A stretch of DNA of 64,000 bases from CAZJYI01 sp964550025 (GTDB taxonomy: Bacteria; Verrucomicrobiota; Kiritimatiellia; UBA8416; CAYOBW01). The notes below the pieces were generated by a model. The model was not told the DNA's origin and ran no database searches. It was given only the letters and a program-made list of their open reading frames with translations. Shown piece by piece: positions 7,605-16,933 of the stretch (positions are counted from its first letter, which is position 1; the number at the start of each line of letters is the position of its first letter). Position numbers and translations under genes: made by a program. The stretch is from the NCBI GenBank assembly GCA_964550025.1, contig CAZJYI010000010.1:61865-125864 (forward strand), written 5' to 3'.

Positions 7605-10600
7605 TCACCGGCTCGCCACTCTCACGTCTTCGTCCTCGCAGACGACGCGGAAGCCGACGTCCCAGACGGGTTGCCAGAACGGGTAGCTCAGGCGGTAGGT
7701 GTCGATGCGGTCGCCCGGCACCTTGATGCCCTTGGCGCCGCGAACGGCTTTGTGCCCGGCCCTGTCTCCCTTGTCGCGACCGTCGGCCAACTCGTAGGGA
7801 TACGGCAGGTACGTGCTGCGCGTCCATTCGGCGCCGCTCTTGGCGAGCTGTGCGCCCCATACGCCGGAACCGCCCCTGTCGGCCGTCGCGCCGGCACGCG
7901 CCGCGTACTCCCACTGGGCTTCGGTCGGCAGTGAGAAGCGCTTGCCGGTCTTCCTGGAGAGCCACTCGCAGAAGTCCATGGCGCGCTCCCACGACACGCG
8001 GATCACGCGCTGATCGGGCCGGTTCAGGGGATTGCCGCGGTTGCTGTGGTCTTTGCCGCGACGGTCCAGGTAGCCACTGTCGTGCTCGGCGTCGAAGAGC
8101 GCGTACTCCCTGTTCAGAATCACGCGGTTCGCGATCCAGAACGGCTTGCGGATCTCCACCGCGCAGGGGGGCTGTTCGTCGGTCGCGCCGGCGGCATCGC
8201 CCATCACGAACGCCCCGGCGGGAATGCGGACCATGTCCAGTTCGAACTTTTGGCCGCCGATATCAACGGTGATCTTCTGTCGGCTGTCCGCTCCCTGGCG
8301 CCGCTTCGCTTCGGCGTCGTCGAAGGGCCAATCCGGACACTTGACCGCAACCGCCTTGGCCGGCTTCGGCTCCACGGGCATGATCGGATCGATCTTCACC
8401 ATGTCCTGCGGCGGGATGAGCTCGTAGTCCTCGTTGACGCCCGCGTACAGCTTGCGCAGCTCGATGCGACGCTTGTGCTGGTTGTTGGGAATCGCACGGA
8501 ACTCGCCCCAGGTGCCGTAGAACGGGACGTTGAGATCGATCCACGTGTAAAGGCGGTCGTAGACTTCCGGGTCGGGTTTGACACCGTGGTGTCCCTTCTT
8601 GAGCATCTGGATCAGCGGGCTCGTGTCGGCGGAGTATTCGCCGGGCGGGTACATGTGGTAGTCGCCCTCGGGGCCGGGCCGGCGAACGTACTTCTCCAGC
8701 ACGTTGTAGGCGGGGCTGAAGCCCTTCTGGTTGTTGTCGCGCAGATCGACCGGATTGCGCCCCTTCCCGTCGCGCTGGCCGTTGTGGCAGCCCACGCAAA
8801 ACGCGTCCAGGGCCGGCTGCACCTCGCGCCGGAAACTGAACCCGCGCGCGGGGCCGTACCAAGGCTGCATCTGCTGCGGTTTCTTCTGCGATGCTATGAC
8901 CTTACGGGCCGGGGGCGTTTCCCTGATGCCTTCGTGGCACCCCGCGCAGGAGAGATACTCGCCCGGCATGGCGACGAGCCAGCTCCGCATGAGCTGCAGC
9001 GCCTTGCCTTCCTCGTCCAGCGGCTGCAGGGCAATCGGCGTGTTGGCCGGAACATAGCAGGCCGATGACCCGTCCGGCTCGACGTCAACCGTGCCCAGGA
9101 TGCGATGCACGTCCCACGGTCCTTCTTTCCCGATGTAGGTGTGATTCGCCAGCTTGTGATAGCCGTAGTCGAAGGCGAACAGCCGCAGCTTCTTGACCGT
9201 CCCGCGCGGGACACGTTTCAGGCCGCCGCCCGTGTAGACGTCCGACACGTGGAGGACCGCGTCTTTGCGCGCCAGGTCGACCTGCTCGGGAATCACCGGC
9301 GGGCGCTTCGTCCTGCGGAACGGGACGGGTTCCAGCATGCAGTAGCCCCGCTCCTGGCAGATCGGCAGCATATTGTCGAAAACGTCCACCAGGTAGACGC
9401 CCCACGAGCCGCCGGCGTTGCACGACACCAGGAAGTACTTCGAGCTCAGCGGGTAGGGATGCAGGAAGCGCGGCGACGACTTGTCCACCAACCGGTCGGC
9501 AATGATCGGCTCCACCTTCTTGCCGTAGCCGGGAATGCGCTGGACCACGCCGTCGGCCTCGTGCTGCCCCAGGGCCGGATCGAAGAGAATGAGCTCGCCT
9601 TCGCGCGCCACCCCGTGATGACCGGAGATGATACCGACGAACTGGGACGGGTGTCCGGGAATGGCCCTTGGGTAGAAGGTCGAGTTCGGCCAGTACGAAT
9701 TACTGCCGTAGTACGAGCGCTGATTCGTGCCGTCGGGGTTCATCGTCATCACGATGCGCGTGAAGTAGTGGGCGGTGTCGCTGTATTCCCAGCGCGTGAA
9801 GATCACGCGCCCGTCGTTCAGGACGGACGGATACCAGTCGTGGTCCTGGTCGAAACAGAGACGACGGACACCGGTACCGTCCGGATTCATGACGTGAAGG
9901 TTGGCGACCTGGCTGCCGCCGCCGACACACGGGACCCCCTGGAGGACCGAGGTCGAGTCGTAGATGATCTTCTCGCTCGGCAGGTAGCAGGCGTCGTAGT
10001 TGTCGATGCCTTCAATCGTCTTCGAAACCTGGCGCCGTCCCGTCCCGTCGGCGTTGATCTCGAACACCTCGTAGCGCTTGTTCTCCAGTTGCGAAGAGAA
10101 GAGCATTGTGCCTGCGTCCCAGTGCAGATCGACGTCGCCCACAAAGAACTTGCCTTCCGGCTTGTACAGCGTGGTCAGCTTGCCGTCGGGGTGCACGGGC
10201 GAGAGCACGGCGATCTCGTTGTCGAAGGGACCGCGCTTCGAGCAATTGCCCACCCAGTTCTGCGGCATGCCCGGGCTGCCGCGCCGCTTGACGAGCAGAA
10301 GCTTATCGAAGTCCAACAGCGGATTGGCCAGCAACGCCTCCTGGCGAAAGGCAACCAGGTCGACCGCCATCTTCGCGATCTCGTCGCTGTCGGCGTTCTC
10401 GAGCTCCGCTTCGAACGCCTCGAGCGTCTTCAGGTACGTGCCCGGATAGGATCTCGGGTAGGTTTTCGACAGATCCTCGATGGCCAGGCGCAAGGCCTTC
10501 AAGTTGATGCTTCCCACTTTGGCCAGGGCTTCCTGCAGTGCGCAGTTCTTGTAGTACCGCCCGCGGATCGCGTCCAGATCCCTGCCGGAACGGGCCTTGG

Positions 10601-11423
10601 CTGCCATCGCGGCGATCTCCTTGCCGGCCGCGCTGCCCGCGGACGGCGCCACGTAGCGCTTGGCCAACGCGGCAACGTCGCCCCGCTTCCAGTCGTCGGT
10701 CCAGATGTGGTCGCGTTGTTCCCAGGCCATCTCGCGCCGCGCTTCGGGGCTGTCGAAATCGCGTTGCAGCAGGCTCCACAGTCCGTCACGCATCAACTGC
10801 CGCGGGTCTTTCTTCACCCCGGGCTTCTCCGACGTCGAGAAGTACCAGCCGCTGCCCCCGCCATTGTTCCACGCCTTGATCAGGAGGTGGTTGTCGCCCT
10901 TCTTCAGTTCCAGCTTGGCCTTGTTCGAGCTCGGCCGATACCCGCATCGGTGGTTCGAGAGAAGCTGCTTGCCGTTGAGCCAGACGACGACACCGTCATC
11001 GGCGCCGTAATAGGTCATGACCGACGCCGGCCCAACCGCCGTGATCTTGCGATAGAAATACTGTGCCGACCTGCTGGGCAGTCTCAGCCTGTGAACAACG
11101 CCGTCGTCCGCCTCGATGCGCTTCCACTTGAGCTTCCCGTCCCCCCTGGCGAGGTCGATCTTCTTCTCCGGCGGAAACGCGGTTTTGAAGGAGTCTTTGC
11201 CGCCGTACGGCCCTATCCCGAACCACGGTCCGTATTGTGGCACCGCCGCGCTCAACGCCTTGGGACCCGGTTTGCTAAGATACACCGTCAGCGCCTCGCG
11301 CGACGCCTGCAACGTGTCCTGCCAGGTGCCTTTCCTGACGTAGTACTCGGGATCGGCGCCACGTGCACTCATCGTCGCCAACGCTACGACCAACACCAGT
11401 GCAGCTCTGTACGCTCTACTCAT
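7605..11423 (-). CDS. secreted propeller / di-haem cytochrome / FGE-fold fusion protein
   Basis: A 1272-residue exported protein. The signal peptide is MSRAYRAALVLVVALATMSA. An N-terminal beta-rich part resembles sugar-binding or PA14-like modules (DGVVVWLNGKQLL). A PD40 / hydrazine-synthase-alpha-like propeller follows (NADGTGRRQVS, MNPDGTGVRRLC). Two haem-c motifs, CAGCH and CVGCH, come next. The C-terminal domain has the FGE-sulfatase (SUMF1) fold (MVRIPAGAFVMGD, LPTEAQWEYAARAG, DVGFRVVCEDE). The two Cys expected in a true formylglycine-generating enzyme are not evident, so the last domain may be a binding fold. The ATG has GGAGGT 5 bases upstream. The combination suggests a periplasmic redox or substrate-binding protein of PVC-type bacteria. 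A truncated copy of its 3' end lies at 2948-3222. Confidence 0.8.
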   Translation of the reverse strand: MSRAYRAALVLVVALATMSARGADPEYYVRKGTWQDTLQASREALTVYLSKPGPKALSAAVPQYGPWFGIGPYGGKDSFKTAFPPEKKIDLARGDGKLKWKRIEADDGVVHRLRLPSRSAQYFYRKITAVGPASVMTYYGADDGVVVWLNGKQLLSNHRCGYRPSSNKAKLELKKGDNHLLIKAWNNGGGSGWYFSTSEKPGVKKDPRQLMRDGLWSLLQRDFDSPEARREMAWEQRDHIWTDDWKRGDVAALAKRYVAPSAGSAAGKEIAAMAAKARSGRDLDAIRGRYYKNCALQEALAKVGSINLKALRLAIEDLSKTYPRSYPGTYLKTLEAFEAELENADSDEIAKMAVDLVAFRQEALLANPLLDFDKLLLVKRRGSPGMPQNWVGNCSKRGPFDNEIAVLSPVHPDGKLTTLYKPEGKFFVGDVDLHWDAGTMLFSSQLENKRYEVFEINADGTGRRQVSKTIEGIDNYDACYLPSEKIIYDSTSVLQGVPCVGGGSQVANLHVMNPDGTGVRRLCFDQDHDWYPSVLNDGRVIFTRWEYSDTAHYFTRIVMTMNPDGTNQRSYYGSNSYWPNSTFYPRAIPGHPSQFVGIISGHHGVAREGELILFDPALGQHEADGVVQRIPGYGKKVEPIIADRLVDKSSPRFLHPYPLSSKYFLVSCNAGGSWGVYLVDVFDNMLPICQERGYCMLEPVPFRRTKRPPVIPEQVDLARKDAVLHVSDVYTGGGLKRVPRGTVKKLRLFAFDYGYHKLANHTYIGKEGPWDVHRILGTVDVEPDGSSACYVPANTPIALQPLDEEGKALQLMRSWLVAMPGEYLSCAGCHEGIRETPPARKVIASQKKPQQMQPWYGPARGFSFRREVQPALDAFCVGCHNGQRDGKGRNPVDLRDNNQKGFSPAYNVLEKYVRRPGPEGDYHMYPPGEYSADTSPLIQMLKKGHHGVKPDPEVYDRLYTWIDLNVPFYGTWGEFRAIPNNQHKRRIELRKLYAGVNEDYELIPPQDMVKIDPIMPVEPKPAKAVAVKCPDWPFDDAEAKRRQGADSRQKITVDIGGQKFELDMVRIPAGAFVMGDAAGATDEQPPCAVEIRKPFWIANRVILNREYALFDAEHDSGYLDRRGKDHSNRGNPLNRPDQRVIRVSWERAMDFCEWLSRKTGKRFSLPTEAQWEYAARAGATADRGGSGVWGAQLAKSGAEWTRSTYLPYPYELADGRDKGDRAGHKAVRGAKGIKVPGDRIDTYRLSYPFWQPVWDVGFRVVCEDEDVRVASR

Positions 11424-11653
11424 AAAGGACCTCCGGGTTGCATGGTTCAGAAGCGTGGTAGAATACCATTTCGAGACCGGGCAGTGCCAGAAGCAGTTGC
11501 GGTCTCGCCACATGATAAAGATGATTCACCAAAGTAACGGAACGCGCCAGATGTCCCGGTCCCGGGAGCACGGATGCTCCTCCAGCGTCCGGTGTTCAAC
11601 TGTGGTGTGCGGTTGGTTCTTCGCGCAGCAGTATTGACGGTGCTTTGGAACTC

Positions 11654-13678
11654 CTACTCGTCGCCGCCGTTCTCTTGCCGCGCGGGCAGCAGCCCGGAGA
11701 GCAGCGAACGCAACTTTTCGGGCGTATACGGCTTCTGCAGGCAGCCTACCAGGTCCTTTCCCTTGAACCGCGCGACGACATCGCTCCTGCCGTAGCCGCT
11801 CGCGAGGATCACCGGCACGGCGGGATTGATCTTCCGCAATTCCCCGTACGCTTCCTCTCCGTTCATGCGCGGCATGGTCAAGTCCAGCAGAACAACGTCA
11901 ATCTCTGCTTGCCGTACGCGGTAGAGATCTACCGCCCGCCTGCCGTCCTCCGCCGTCAGTACCTCCAGTCCCATGCGTTGCAGCAGTTCTTCACAGAGTG
12001 CTCGCACGAGCTCCTCGTCGTCAACAAGCAGGACCGTTCCCTCTCCACGCCATTCGGCGGGCTCCGCGGGCGGCTGGACGGATTTCTGCGCTGGCGGCAC
12101 GGCAGGAAACAGCACTCTGAACGTCGTACCCTCGCCCTGCTTGCTGTCTACCCTGAGTGTGCCCTCGTGAGCGCGCACGATTCCCATCACGGCTGACAGC
12201 CCCAATCCCCGGCCGACGAACTTCGTCGTGAAGAACGGGTCGAAAATGTGTTGCATGTCCTCCTTCTCGATTCCGCATCCCGTGTCGGAAACTTCAAGAT
12301 ACACGTATGGTCCCGGCGTCGTTCTGCCGGAGAAGTAGCTGTCCGCGAGGTACTCCGCGGAGCATTCCATCGTGCCCGTGGTAAGCGCAATAACACCGTC
12401 GCGGTTTCCCACGGCTTCCGAAGCGTTGGTGACGAGGCTGACGAGAATCCGGCGTATCTGCGAGGGATCGCCGTGGATGAAGGGGAGCTGCCTCTCCAGT
12501 TTCAGATCGAGTGTACACTGCTTGAGAACCGAGCTGTCCAGCATGAGCAGCGTCTCTTCGGCTAGACAGGCAAGAGACAGATCCTGCTTTTCGAGCTGAC
12601 CTTTCCCGGCGCAGGCCAGCATCTGGGCGCAAAGATCCGCCGCGCGCCTGGAGGCCTTCATGATGGCGTCCAGGCTCTTGTGCGCGGGAGAAGACGACGG
12701 GACCGCCTGGGCGGCCAACTCGGCCTGTCCGATGATGACCATCAGGATGTTGTTGAAATCGTGCGCGATGCCGCCGGCCAATACGGCCAGGCCTTCCAGG
12801 CGTTGCGTTTCCTGGAGCCTCTTGTAGAGCTGCAGGTGTTCCTGCTCGCGCACCTTCTGCTCGCTGATATCGTGGACCATCCCGACCGATCTGACGATGC
12901 GCCCGTCGGCGTCACGGAAATGGTCGCATTTTTCCCGAACGAGACGGATTTCGCCCGTGTCCTTACGAACGATGCGGTGCTCGATTTCGTAGGTGTCACG
13001 GTTCTCGCGCAAGGAACTCGTGTAGGCCTCGTCCACGGCGGCGCGGTCCTCCGGGTGTACCCGGTCCAGAAACGCCTCGTACGTCGAGCCAAACTCCTGC
13101 GGTTCCAGGCCGAAAATGCGGTACGCCTCGTCCGACCACGTGAGCCTGTCTTCGTCGACGACCAACTCCCAGCTGCCCAGGTGGGCAATCTGCTGGGTTC
13201 GCTTCAAGCTCTCCTCGCCTCTGCGACGGGCCTTCTCGGCCGTCACGTACTCTGTCGTCTCGCGCAGGGAGAACACCAGGCCGGTAACGGCGTCGGCGTC
13301 GTCCGTGACCGGAGAGAGACTCCAGTCCCAATAGGTCACGCCGCGTTCGGGCTGGTCGGGATAGGCAAACGGCTTGTCCTTGTAGAACACGCTTTCGCCC
13401 GTATCGCGCACGTGGCGAAAGATCGCCTCGTTCTCGTCGTGCGGATACAGATCGAAGTGGTTCCGGCCGATCAGTTCTTCCGGGGTTTTTTGGCATGACG
13501 CGGCGTAAGCCGGGTTAACCCACACGAAGTTGAAGTCCGGATCGAAATAGGCCAGCATCACGTCGGTGGTTCGCATGACGCTGTCCAGCAAACTGCATTC
13601 TCGAGACCGCGTAGCGTTCGCTTCCGCACGCTCCACGCCCCCCGGGTCCGAAAACGTCCCATCGTTTCCCGCCGTCAT
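11654..13678 (-). CDS. soluble hybrid histidine kinase (PAS-PAS-HisKA-HATPase-REC)
   Basis: A 674-residue cytoplasmic hybrid sensor kinase. Two PAS domains lie at about 25-140 and 160-280; the second is PAS_3-like (LTWSDEAYRIFGLEP). The phosphoacceptor His306 sits in GGIAHDFNN. The ATP domain has DTGCGIEKED and GRGLGLSAV. A C-terminal receiver carries Asp599 in VLLDLTMPRMNG and Lys in QKPYTPEKL. No membrane segment is seen, so it senses an internal signal. The ATG at 13678 has GGAGGT 5 bases upstream and is preferred to longer readings. No response regulator output gene is adjacent on the same strand, so it is an orphan. Confidence 0.9.
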   Translation of the reverse strand: MTAGNDGTFSDPGGVERAEANATRSRECSLLDSVMRTTDVMLAYFDPDFNFVWVNPAYAASCQKTPEELIGRNHFDLYPHDENEAIFRHVRDTGESVFYKDKPFAYPDQPERGVTYWDWSLSPVTDDADAVTGLVFSLRETTEYVTAEKARRRGEESLKRTQQIAHLGSWELVVDEDRLTWSDEAYRIFGLEPQEFGSTYEAFLDRVHPEDRAAVDEAYTSSLRENRDTYEIEHRIVRKDTGEIRLVREKCDHFRDADGRIVRSVGMVHDISEQKVREQEHLQLYKRLQETQRLEGLAVLAGGIAHDFNNILMVIIGQAELAAQAVPSSSPAHKSLDAIMKASRRAADLCAQMLACAGKGQLEKQDLSLACLAEETLLMLDSSVLKQCTLDLKLERQLPFIHGDPSQIRRILVSLVTNASEAVGNRDGVIALTTGTMECSAEYLADSYFSGRTTPGPYVYLEVSDTGCGIEKEDMQHIFDPFFTTKFVGRGLGLSAVMGIVRAHEGTLRVDSKQGEGTTFRVLFPAVPPAQKSVQPPAEPAEWRGEGTVLLVDDEELVRALCEELLQRMGLEVLTAEDGRRAVDLYRVRQAEIDVVLLDLTMPRMNGEEAYGELRKINPAVPVILASGYGRSDVVARFKGKDLVGCLQKPYTPEKLRSLLSGLLPARQENGGDE

Positions 13679-13831
13679 CGTGCACCTCCACGAGAATGCG
13701 GCTTCGCCCCCCCCCGGCACCGTAAGAGTTACTGCCAATGCACAGGAAAAGCAAACATCAAACCCGTTCAAGAAGAGGAAAACTGAGGGTGGCGCGACTC
13801 TCCTGGATTGGGTATCCTGGTAAAAGAAACC

Positions 13832-14158
13832 ATGAAGAGATTACTGCTGACTGCCATGTTCCTCACCATTCTGCACCAGGCGCCGGCCCAGGTGAAGGTC
13901 GTTTTCGACACGGACATGGATACGGATTGCGACGATGCGGGTGCGCTGGCCATGCTGCATGCGCCGGCGGACACGGGGGAAGTCGAAATCCTGGCCACGG
14001 TCGTGAGCACGAAATACCGGTGGTCCGTGCCCTGCGTCGCCGCGATCAACGCGTGGTACGGGCGGCCCGATGTGCTCATCGGCTGCCCCAAGGGAAAGGG
14101 GGCTCCCACGAACCGCGGGTCGCGTTACGCCCGCAAGATTGCCGAGTCCGGACATTAA
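13832..14158 (+). pseudogene. truncated inosine-uridine nucleoside hydrolase-like gene
   Basis: Only 108 codons, against about 310 in the family. It begins with a signal peptide (MKRLLLTAMFLTILHQAPAQ), then VKVVFDTDMDTDCDDAGALA, the Ca-binding N-terminal signature of nucleoside hydrolases. It continues with VVSTKYRWSVPCVAAINAWY, then stops after KIAESGH. The residues that complete the active site in the C-terminal half are absent. The stop overlaps the regulatory box of the response regulator gene, so the remainder seems to have been lost by deletion. It shares an exact 18-base string with 21785-21802 right at its broken end. Confidence 0.8.
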
Positions 14159-14170
14159 GCTCGTCTTAAG
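14154..14170 (+). promoter_or_regulatory. 11-bp-period direct repeat box, copy 1
   Basis: ATTAAG-N5-CTTAAG followed by GTTC, 91 bases before the response regulator ATG. The half-sites repeat every 11 bp, as in PhoB/OmpR-type operators. A -10-like CATACT lies at 14182-14187, so the box would replace the -35. The same pattern occurs at 18232, 21297 and 21344. Confidence 0.6.
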
Positions 14171-14261
14171 GTTCTTCCGCACATACTACAGAGATGCGTG
14201 TTCCGCCTCTCCCGACCGGGCGGGGCAACGGGTACGGTTTGGGCAAGAGACGAGGTGCGAC

Positions 14262-14927
14262 ATGAAGCTTCTGGTCATCGACGACTCCGAGCGTCTGCTG
14301 CGGTCTCTCGGTAGAGGGCTGCGCAAGATGGGATACTCCGTCGACCTGGTGGCCGACGGGAAGGACGGACTCGACTACGCGCGGCTGAACGACTACGACG
14401 TGATCGTACTCGATCTCATGTTGCCCGGCATGGATGGGCTGACGATCCTGCGCAGGCTGCGCGGCATGGGCAAGCAGACGCACATCCTGATCCTCTCCGC
14501 GAAAGACCAGGTCGAGGACCGCATCAAGGGCCTGCAGCTCGGGGCGGACGACTACATGGTCAAGCCCTTCTCGTTCGATGAGCTCTGCGCCCGCATCGAC
14601 GCACTCATCCGCAGACGCTACGAGGCGAAGAACCCGGCGATCACCATCGGCTCCGTCAGCCTGGACACGTCCGCGAAACGCGTGTACCGCGACGGCGAAC
14701 CCGTTCTCCTCACGCCGGGAGAGTATGCCGTCCTGGAAACGCTTGCTCTCAACCGGGGCAGAGTGCTCTCGAAAGAACAGTTGCTCGATGCCATTCACGA
14801 CAGTGATTCCTACGCCGGAACCAACGTCATCGAAGTCATGGTCTGCAACCTGCGCAAGAAGACCGGCGGCAACGGCGACGCCCCGGTCGTCAAGACGCGG
14901 CGCGGATACGGTTACTACGTTGAATGA
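14262..14927 (+). CDS. OmpR/PhoB-family response regulator
   Basis: A 221-residue DNA-binding response regulator. The receiver has the acidic pair DD at 7-8, phosphoacceptor Asp51 in VIVLDLMLPGMDG, and KPF around residue 100. The C-terminal winged helix shows LTPGEYAVLETLALNRGRV and KTRRGYGYYVE, typical of the OmpR family. The ATG has GAGGT 6 bases upstream; a longer reading begins in the neighbouring fragment and is not needed. It is cotranscribed with the sensor kinase (12-base gap) and a PepSY lipoprotein. The direct-repeat box upstream suggests autoregulation. Confidence 0.95.
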   Translation: MKLLVIDDSERLLRSLGRGLRKMGYSVDLVADGKDGLDYARLNDYDVIVLDLMLPGMDGLTILRRLRGMGKQTHILILSAKDQVEDRIKGLQLGADDYMVKPFSFDELCARIDALIRRRYEAKNPAITIGSVSLDTSAKRVYRDGEPVLLTPGEYAVLETLALNRGRVLSKEQLLDAIHDSDSYAGTNVIEVMVCNLRKKTGGNGDAPVVKTRRGYGYYVE

Positions 14928-14939
14928 GGTGAGACTGGT

Positions 14940-16529
14940 ATGCGATCGATACGCAAACAACTGACGTTGCGGATTCTGGCGGGCACATTCCTGATGCTGC
15001 TGCTGGCCGGGGCGGTCTTCTGCATCGTGGTACGGTCGCGTGTCATGGCCGAGTTCGACCGGGCGCTCGAGGCCAAGGCGCGAGCCCTTGTTGCGCTCAC
15101 GTCGCGCGAGGAGCGTATGCTGGACATCGACTTCGACGAGGATGCGATGCCCGAGTTCGCGGCCGAGGACGACGAGGACGACGACGAGGACGGAGGGGAC
15201 CAAGACGAGCCGGATGACGATGAGGACGAGGATGCCGAGGAGAGGGAGCCCGAGTACTTCGAGATGCGGCTGCGCAGTGGCGTCACGGTCAGGAAGTCGC
15301 CGTCCCTTGCGGGGGATTCGCTCCCCGCCGAGCTTGATGCGGCCCGCGGCACGCTTCTCCGCTCTCTCCGCCTGCGCGACGGGGGCAGGGGGCGTCTTGT
15401 GCAGGTCACATTCGCGCCCACGGTCGAGGAACCGGACGAGGACGGGGACGAGGACGCCGACGACGAAGACTGCTTCGAGCTCCCCGAGTCTGTGGATGAA
15501 GCCGGGCTGGAGCTCATCCTCGTAGTGGCGCGCAGCCGGGAGGACCTTGACGCCCTGCTGGGGTTCCTGTACCTCGCCTTTGCCCTGCTCGGCCTCGCGT
15601 TGCTGGCCGGTATCGCTGCTCTTGTGCGCGGCGCGATGCGGCGCGGGTTCCGACCGCTCGACGCAGTGAACGCGCAGGTCCGGGACATCGGCCCCGAGTC
15701 CCTGGACGGGCGCATTCGGCTGGCCTCGCCGCCCGAGGAGCTGGCGACCATCATCGCGGGGCTGAACGGCCTGCTGGGCCGTGTCGAAGACGGATTCGCG
15801 CGCGAACGGCGTTTTTCCAGCGACGTTGCCCACGAGTTGCGAACCCCCGTGGCAGAGCTCAGGACGGCGTGCGAAGTCGGCGGGAAGTGGCCGGAGGACC
15901 CGCGCCACACCCGCCAGTTCTTTGCCGACATCGAGGACATCGCGCAGCAGATGGAGCGGGTGGTTGCCAACCTCCTGGAGCTCACCCGCTGCGACAACGG
16001 GACATCGACGGTAATCCCCGAGCGGATGCACTTGCGAACGCTGGTGGAGGACTGTTGGCGTCGCGCGGGGCGCGACGCCGAAGCGAACGGCCTGCGTTTG
16101 GACAACCGCGTCGATGCGGATGCAGCGGTCCTCACGGACCGGGGCAAACTGCAGATGATGGTCCAGAACCTGATCGACAACGCCGTCTTCTACAGCGTGT
16201 CCGGGAGTACCGTCGTTTGCCGCACGGAGCGCCCCGACGCAGATCGTTTGGCCCTGGCGCTGGCGAACGAGACCAGAGACCTGGAGCGGCAGGACCTGAA
16301 ACCGATCTTCGACCGCTTCTGGCGCAAGGACGTCGCGCGCACGGGCGGCCGGCATTCCGGGCTCGGGCTCTCCCTCGTCAGAGACCTCGCACGAGTTCTT
16401 GGAGCCGACCTGGATGTCGATCTCGAAGAGGGAGGGATTTTCGTCGTACGTATGGTATTTTCGTCCGGGGTAGTTTCTGGCCCGGACAACGAGGAGACAG
16501 CGGGGACACCCCCGCGCAATGAGGAGTAG
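14940..16529 (+). CDS. membrane sensor histidine kinase with acidic periplasmic loop
   Basis: A 529-residue sensor kinase: TM1 at about 11-31, periplasmic domain 32-204, TM2 at about 205-228, HAMP, then HisKA with His298 in DVAHELRTP and an HATPase domain (NLIDNAVFY, GGRHSGLGLSLV). The periplasmic domain is exceptional. Of residues 61-105, 29 are Asp or Glu, and a second acidic run follows near 168-185. Acidic patches in PhoQ bind divalent cations, so cation or cationic-peptide sensing is a reasonable inference. It pairs with the upstream regulator and is followed 5 bases later by an acid-tailed PepSY lipoprotein. Confidence 0.93.
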   Translation: MRSIRKQLTLRILAGTFLMLLLAGAVFCIVVRSRVMAEFDRALEAKARALVALTSREERMLDIDFDEDAMPEFAAEDDEDDDEDGGDQDEPDDDEDEDAEEREPEYFEMRLRSGVTVRKSPSLAGDSLPAELDAARGTLLRSLRLRDGGRGRLVQVTFAPTVEEPDEDGDEDADDEDCFELPESVDEAGLELILVVARSREDLDALLGFLYLAFALLGLALLAGIAALVRGAMRRGFRPLDAVNAQVRDIGPESLDGRIRLASPPEELATIIAGLNGLLGRVEDGFARERRFSSDVAHELRTPVAELRTACEVGGKWPEDPRHTRQFFADIEDIAQQMERVVANLLELTRCDNGTSTVIPERMHLRTLVEDCWRRAGRDAEANGLRLDNRVDADAAVLTDRGKLQMMVQNLIDNAVFYSVSGSTVVCRTERPDADRLALALANETRDLERQDLKPIFDRFWRKDVARTGGRHSGLGLSLVRDLARVLGADLDVDLEEGGIFVVRMVFSSGVVSGPDNEETAGTPPRNEE

Positions 16530-16534
16530 CGGGA

Positions 16535-16882
16535 ATGAGAGTCGCATACAGATTGCCGATCGTGTTGGCCGCGATGGTTGTCGTCGGGTGCGGAACAGGC
16601 CGCGCGGGACGCGAAAAGGACATCCCGGTTTCGGATCTGCCGAAGGTTGTCCTGGATGCGGTCCAAAAAGCCGTGCCCGGCATCGAGATCGAAGAGGCCG
16701 AAGTCGAGAAGACAAGCCACGGCCTGGTCTACGAGGTCGAAGGCGAAGCCGGCGGCAAGGAGTACGAGCTCCACATCTCGGCCGACGGCAAGCTGCTTAG
16801 TACGGAGATGGAAGACGACGATGAGGACGAAGCGGAGGACAAGCCCGAGAAAGACGATGATGGCGAGGACGACGACAATTAG
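16535..16882 (+). CDS. PepSY-like lipoprotein with acidic tail
   Basis: A 115-residue protein with a lipobox ending VVGC (Cys20). A PepSY-like domain occupies about 30-90 (LPKVVLDAVQKAVPGIE, then YEVEGEAGGKEYELHI). It ends in a tail of about 25 residues that is nearly all Asp, Glu and Lys (EDDDEDEAED, EDDDN). The start lies 5 bases after the kinase stop, with GGAG upstream. PepSY proteins encoded with two-component systems often modulate the sensor or sit at the outer face of the envelope. The acidic tail echoes the acidic loop of the kinase, so I infer a shared metal ligand. Confidence 0.85.
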   Translation: MRVAYRLPIVLAAMVVVGCGTGRAGREKDIPVSDLPKVVLDAVQKAVPGIEIEEAEVEKTSHGLVYEVEGEAGGKEYELHISADGKLLSTEMEDDDEDEAEDKPEKDDDGEDDDN

Positions 16883-16933
16883 GTCCGAGTCCGTCTCATG
16901 ATTCTCGGCAGCGATGCCCCGGCACAAGGCGAA

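Noticed and set aside
2948..7880. Template/variable repeat pair of a diversity-generating retroelement (FGE fold at a gene 3' end plus a second copy)
   Set aside because: Substitutions between the two copies are mixed transitions and transversions at all bases and not limited to adenines. The only RT in the window is a broken group II intron type, 20 kb away.
7605..8250. Formylglycine-generating enzyme that would mature the sulfatase at 62577
   Set aside because: The domain is exported, fused to a cytochrome-propeller, and lacks an evident pair of catalytic Cys, while the sulfatase is cytoplasmic.
9105..11537. Long plus-strand open frame opposite the propeller-cytochrome gene
   Set aside because: It is antisense to a gene with clear domains, has no recognisable motif and the composition expected for the complement of GC-rich coding DNA.
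14166..16715. 849-codon minus-strand open frame over the two-component genes
   Set aside because: Opposite strand of unmistakable response regulator and kinase genes.
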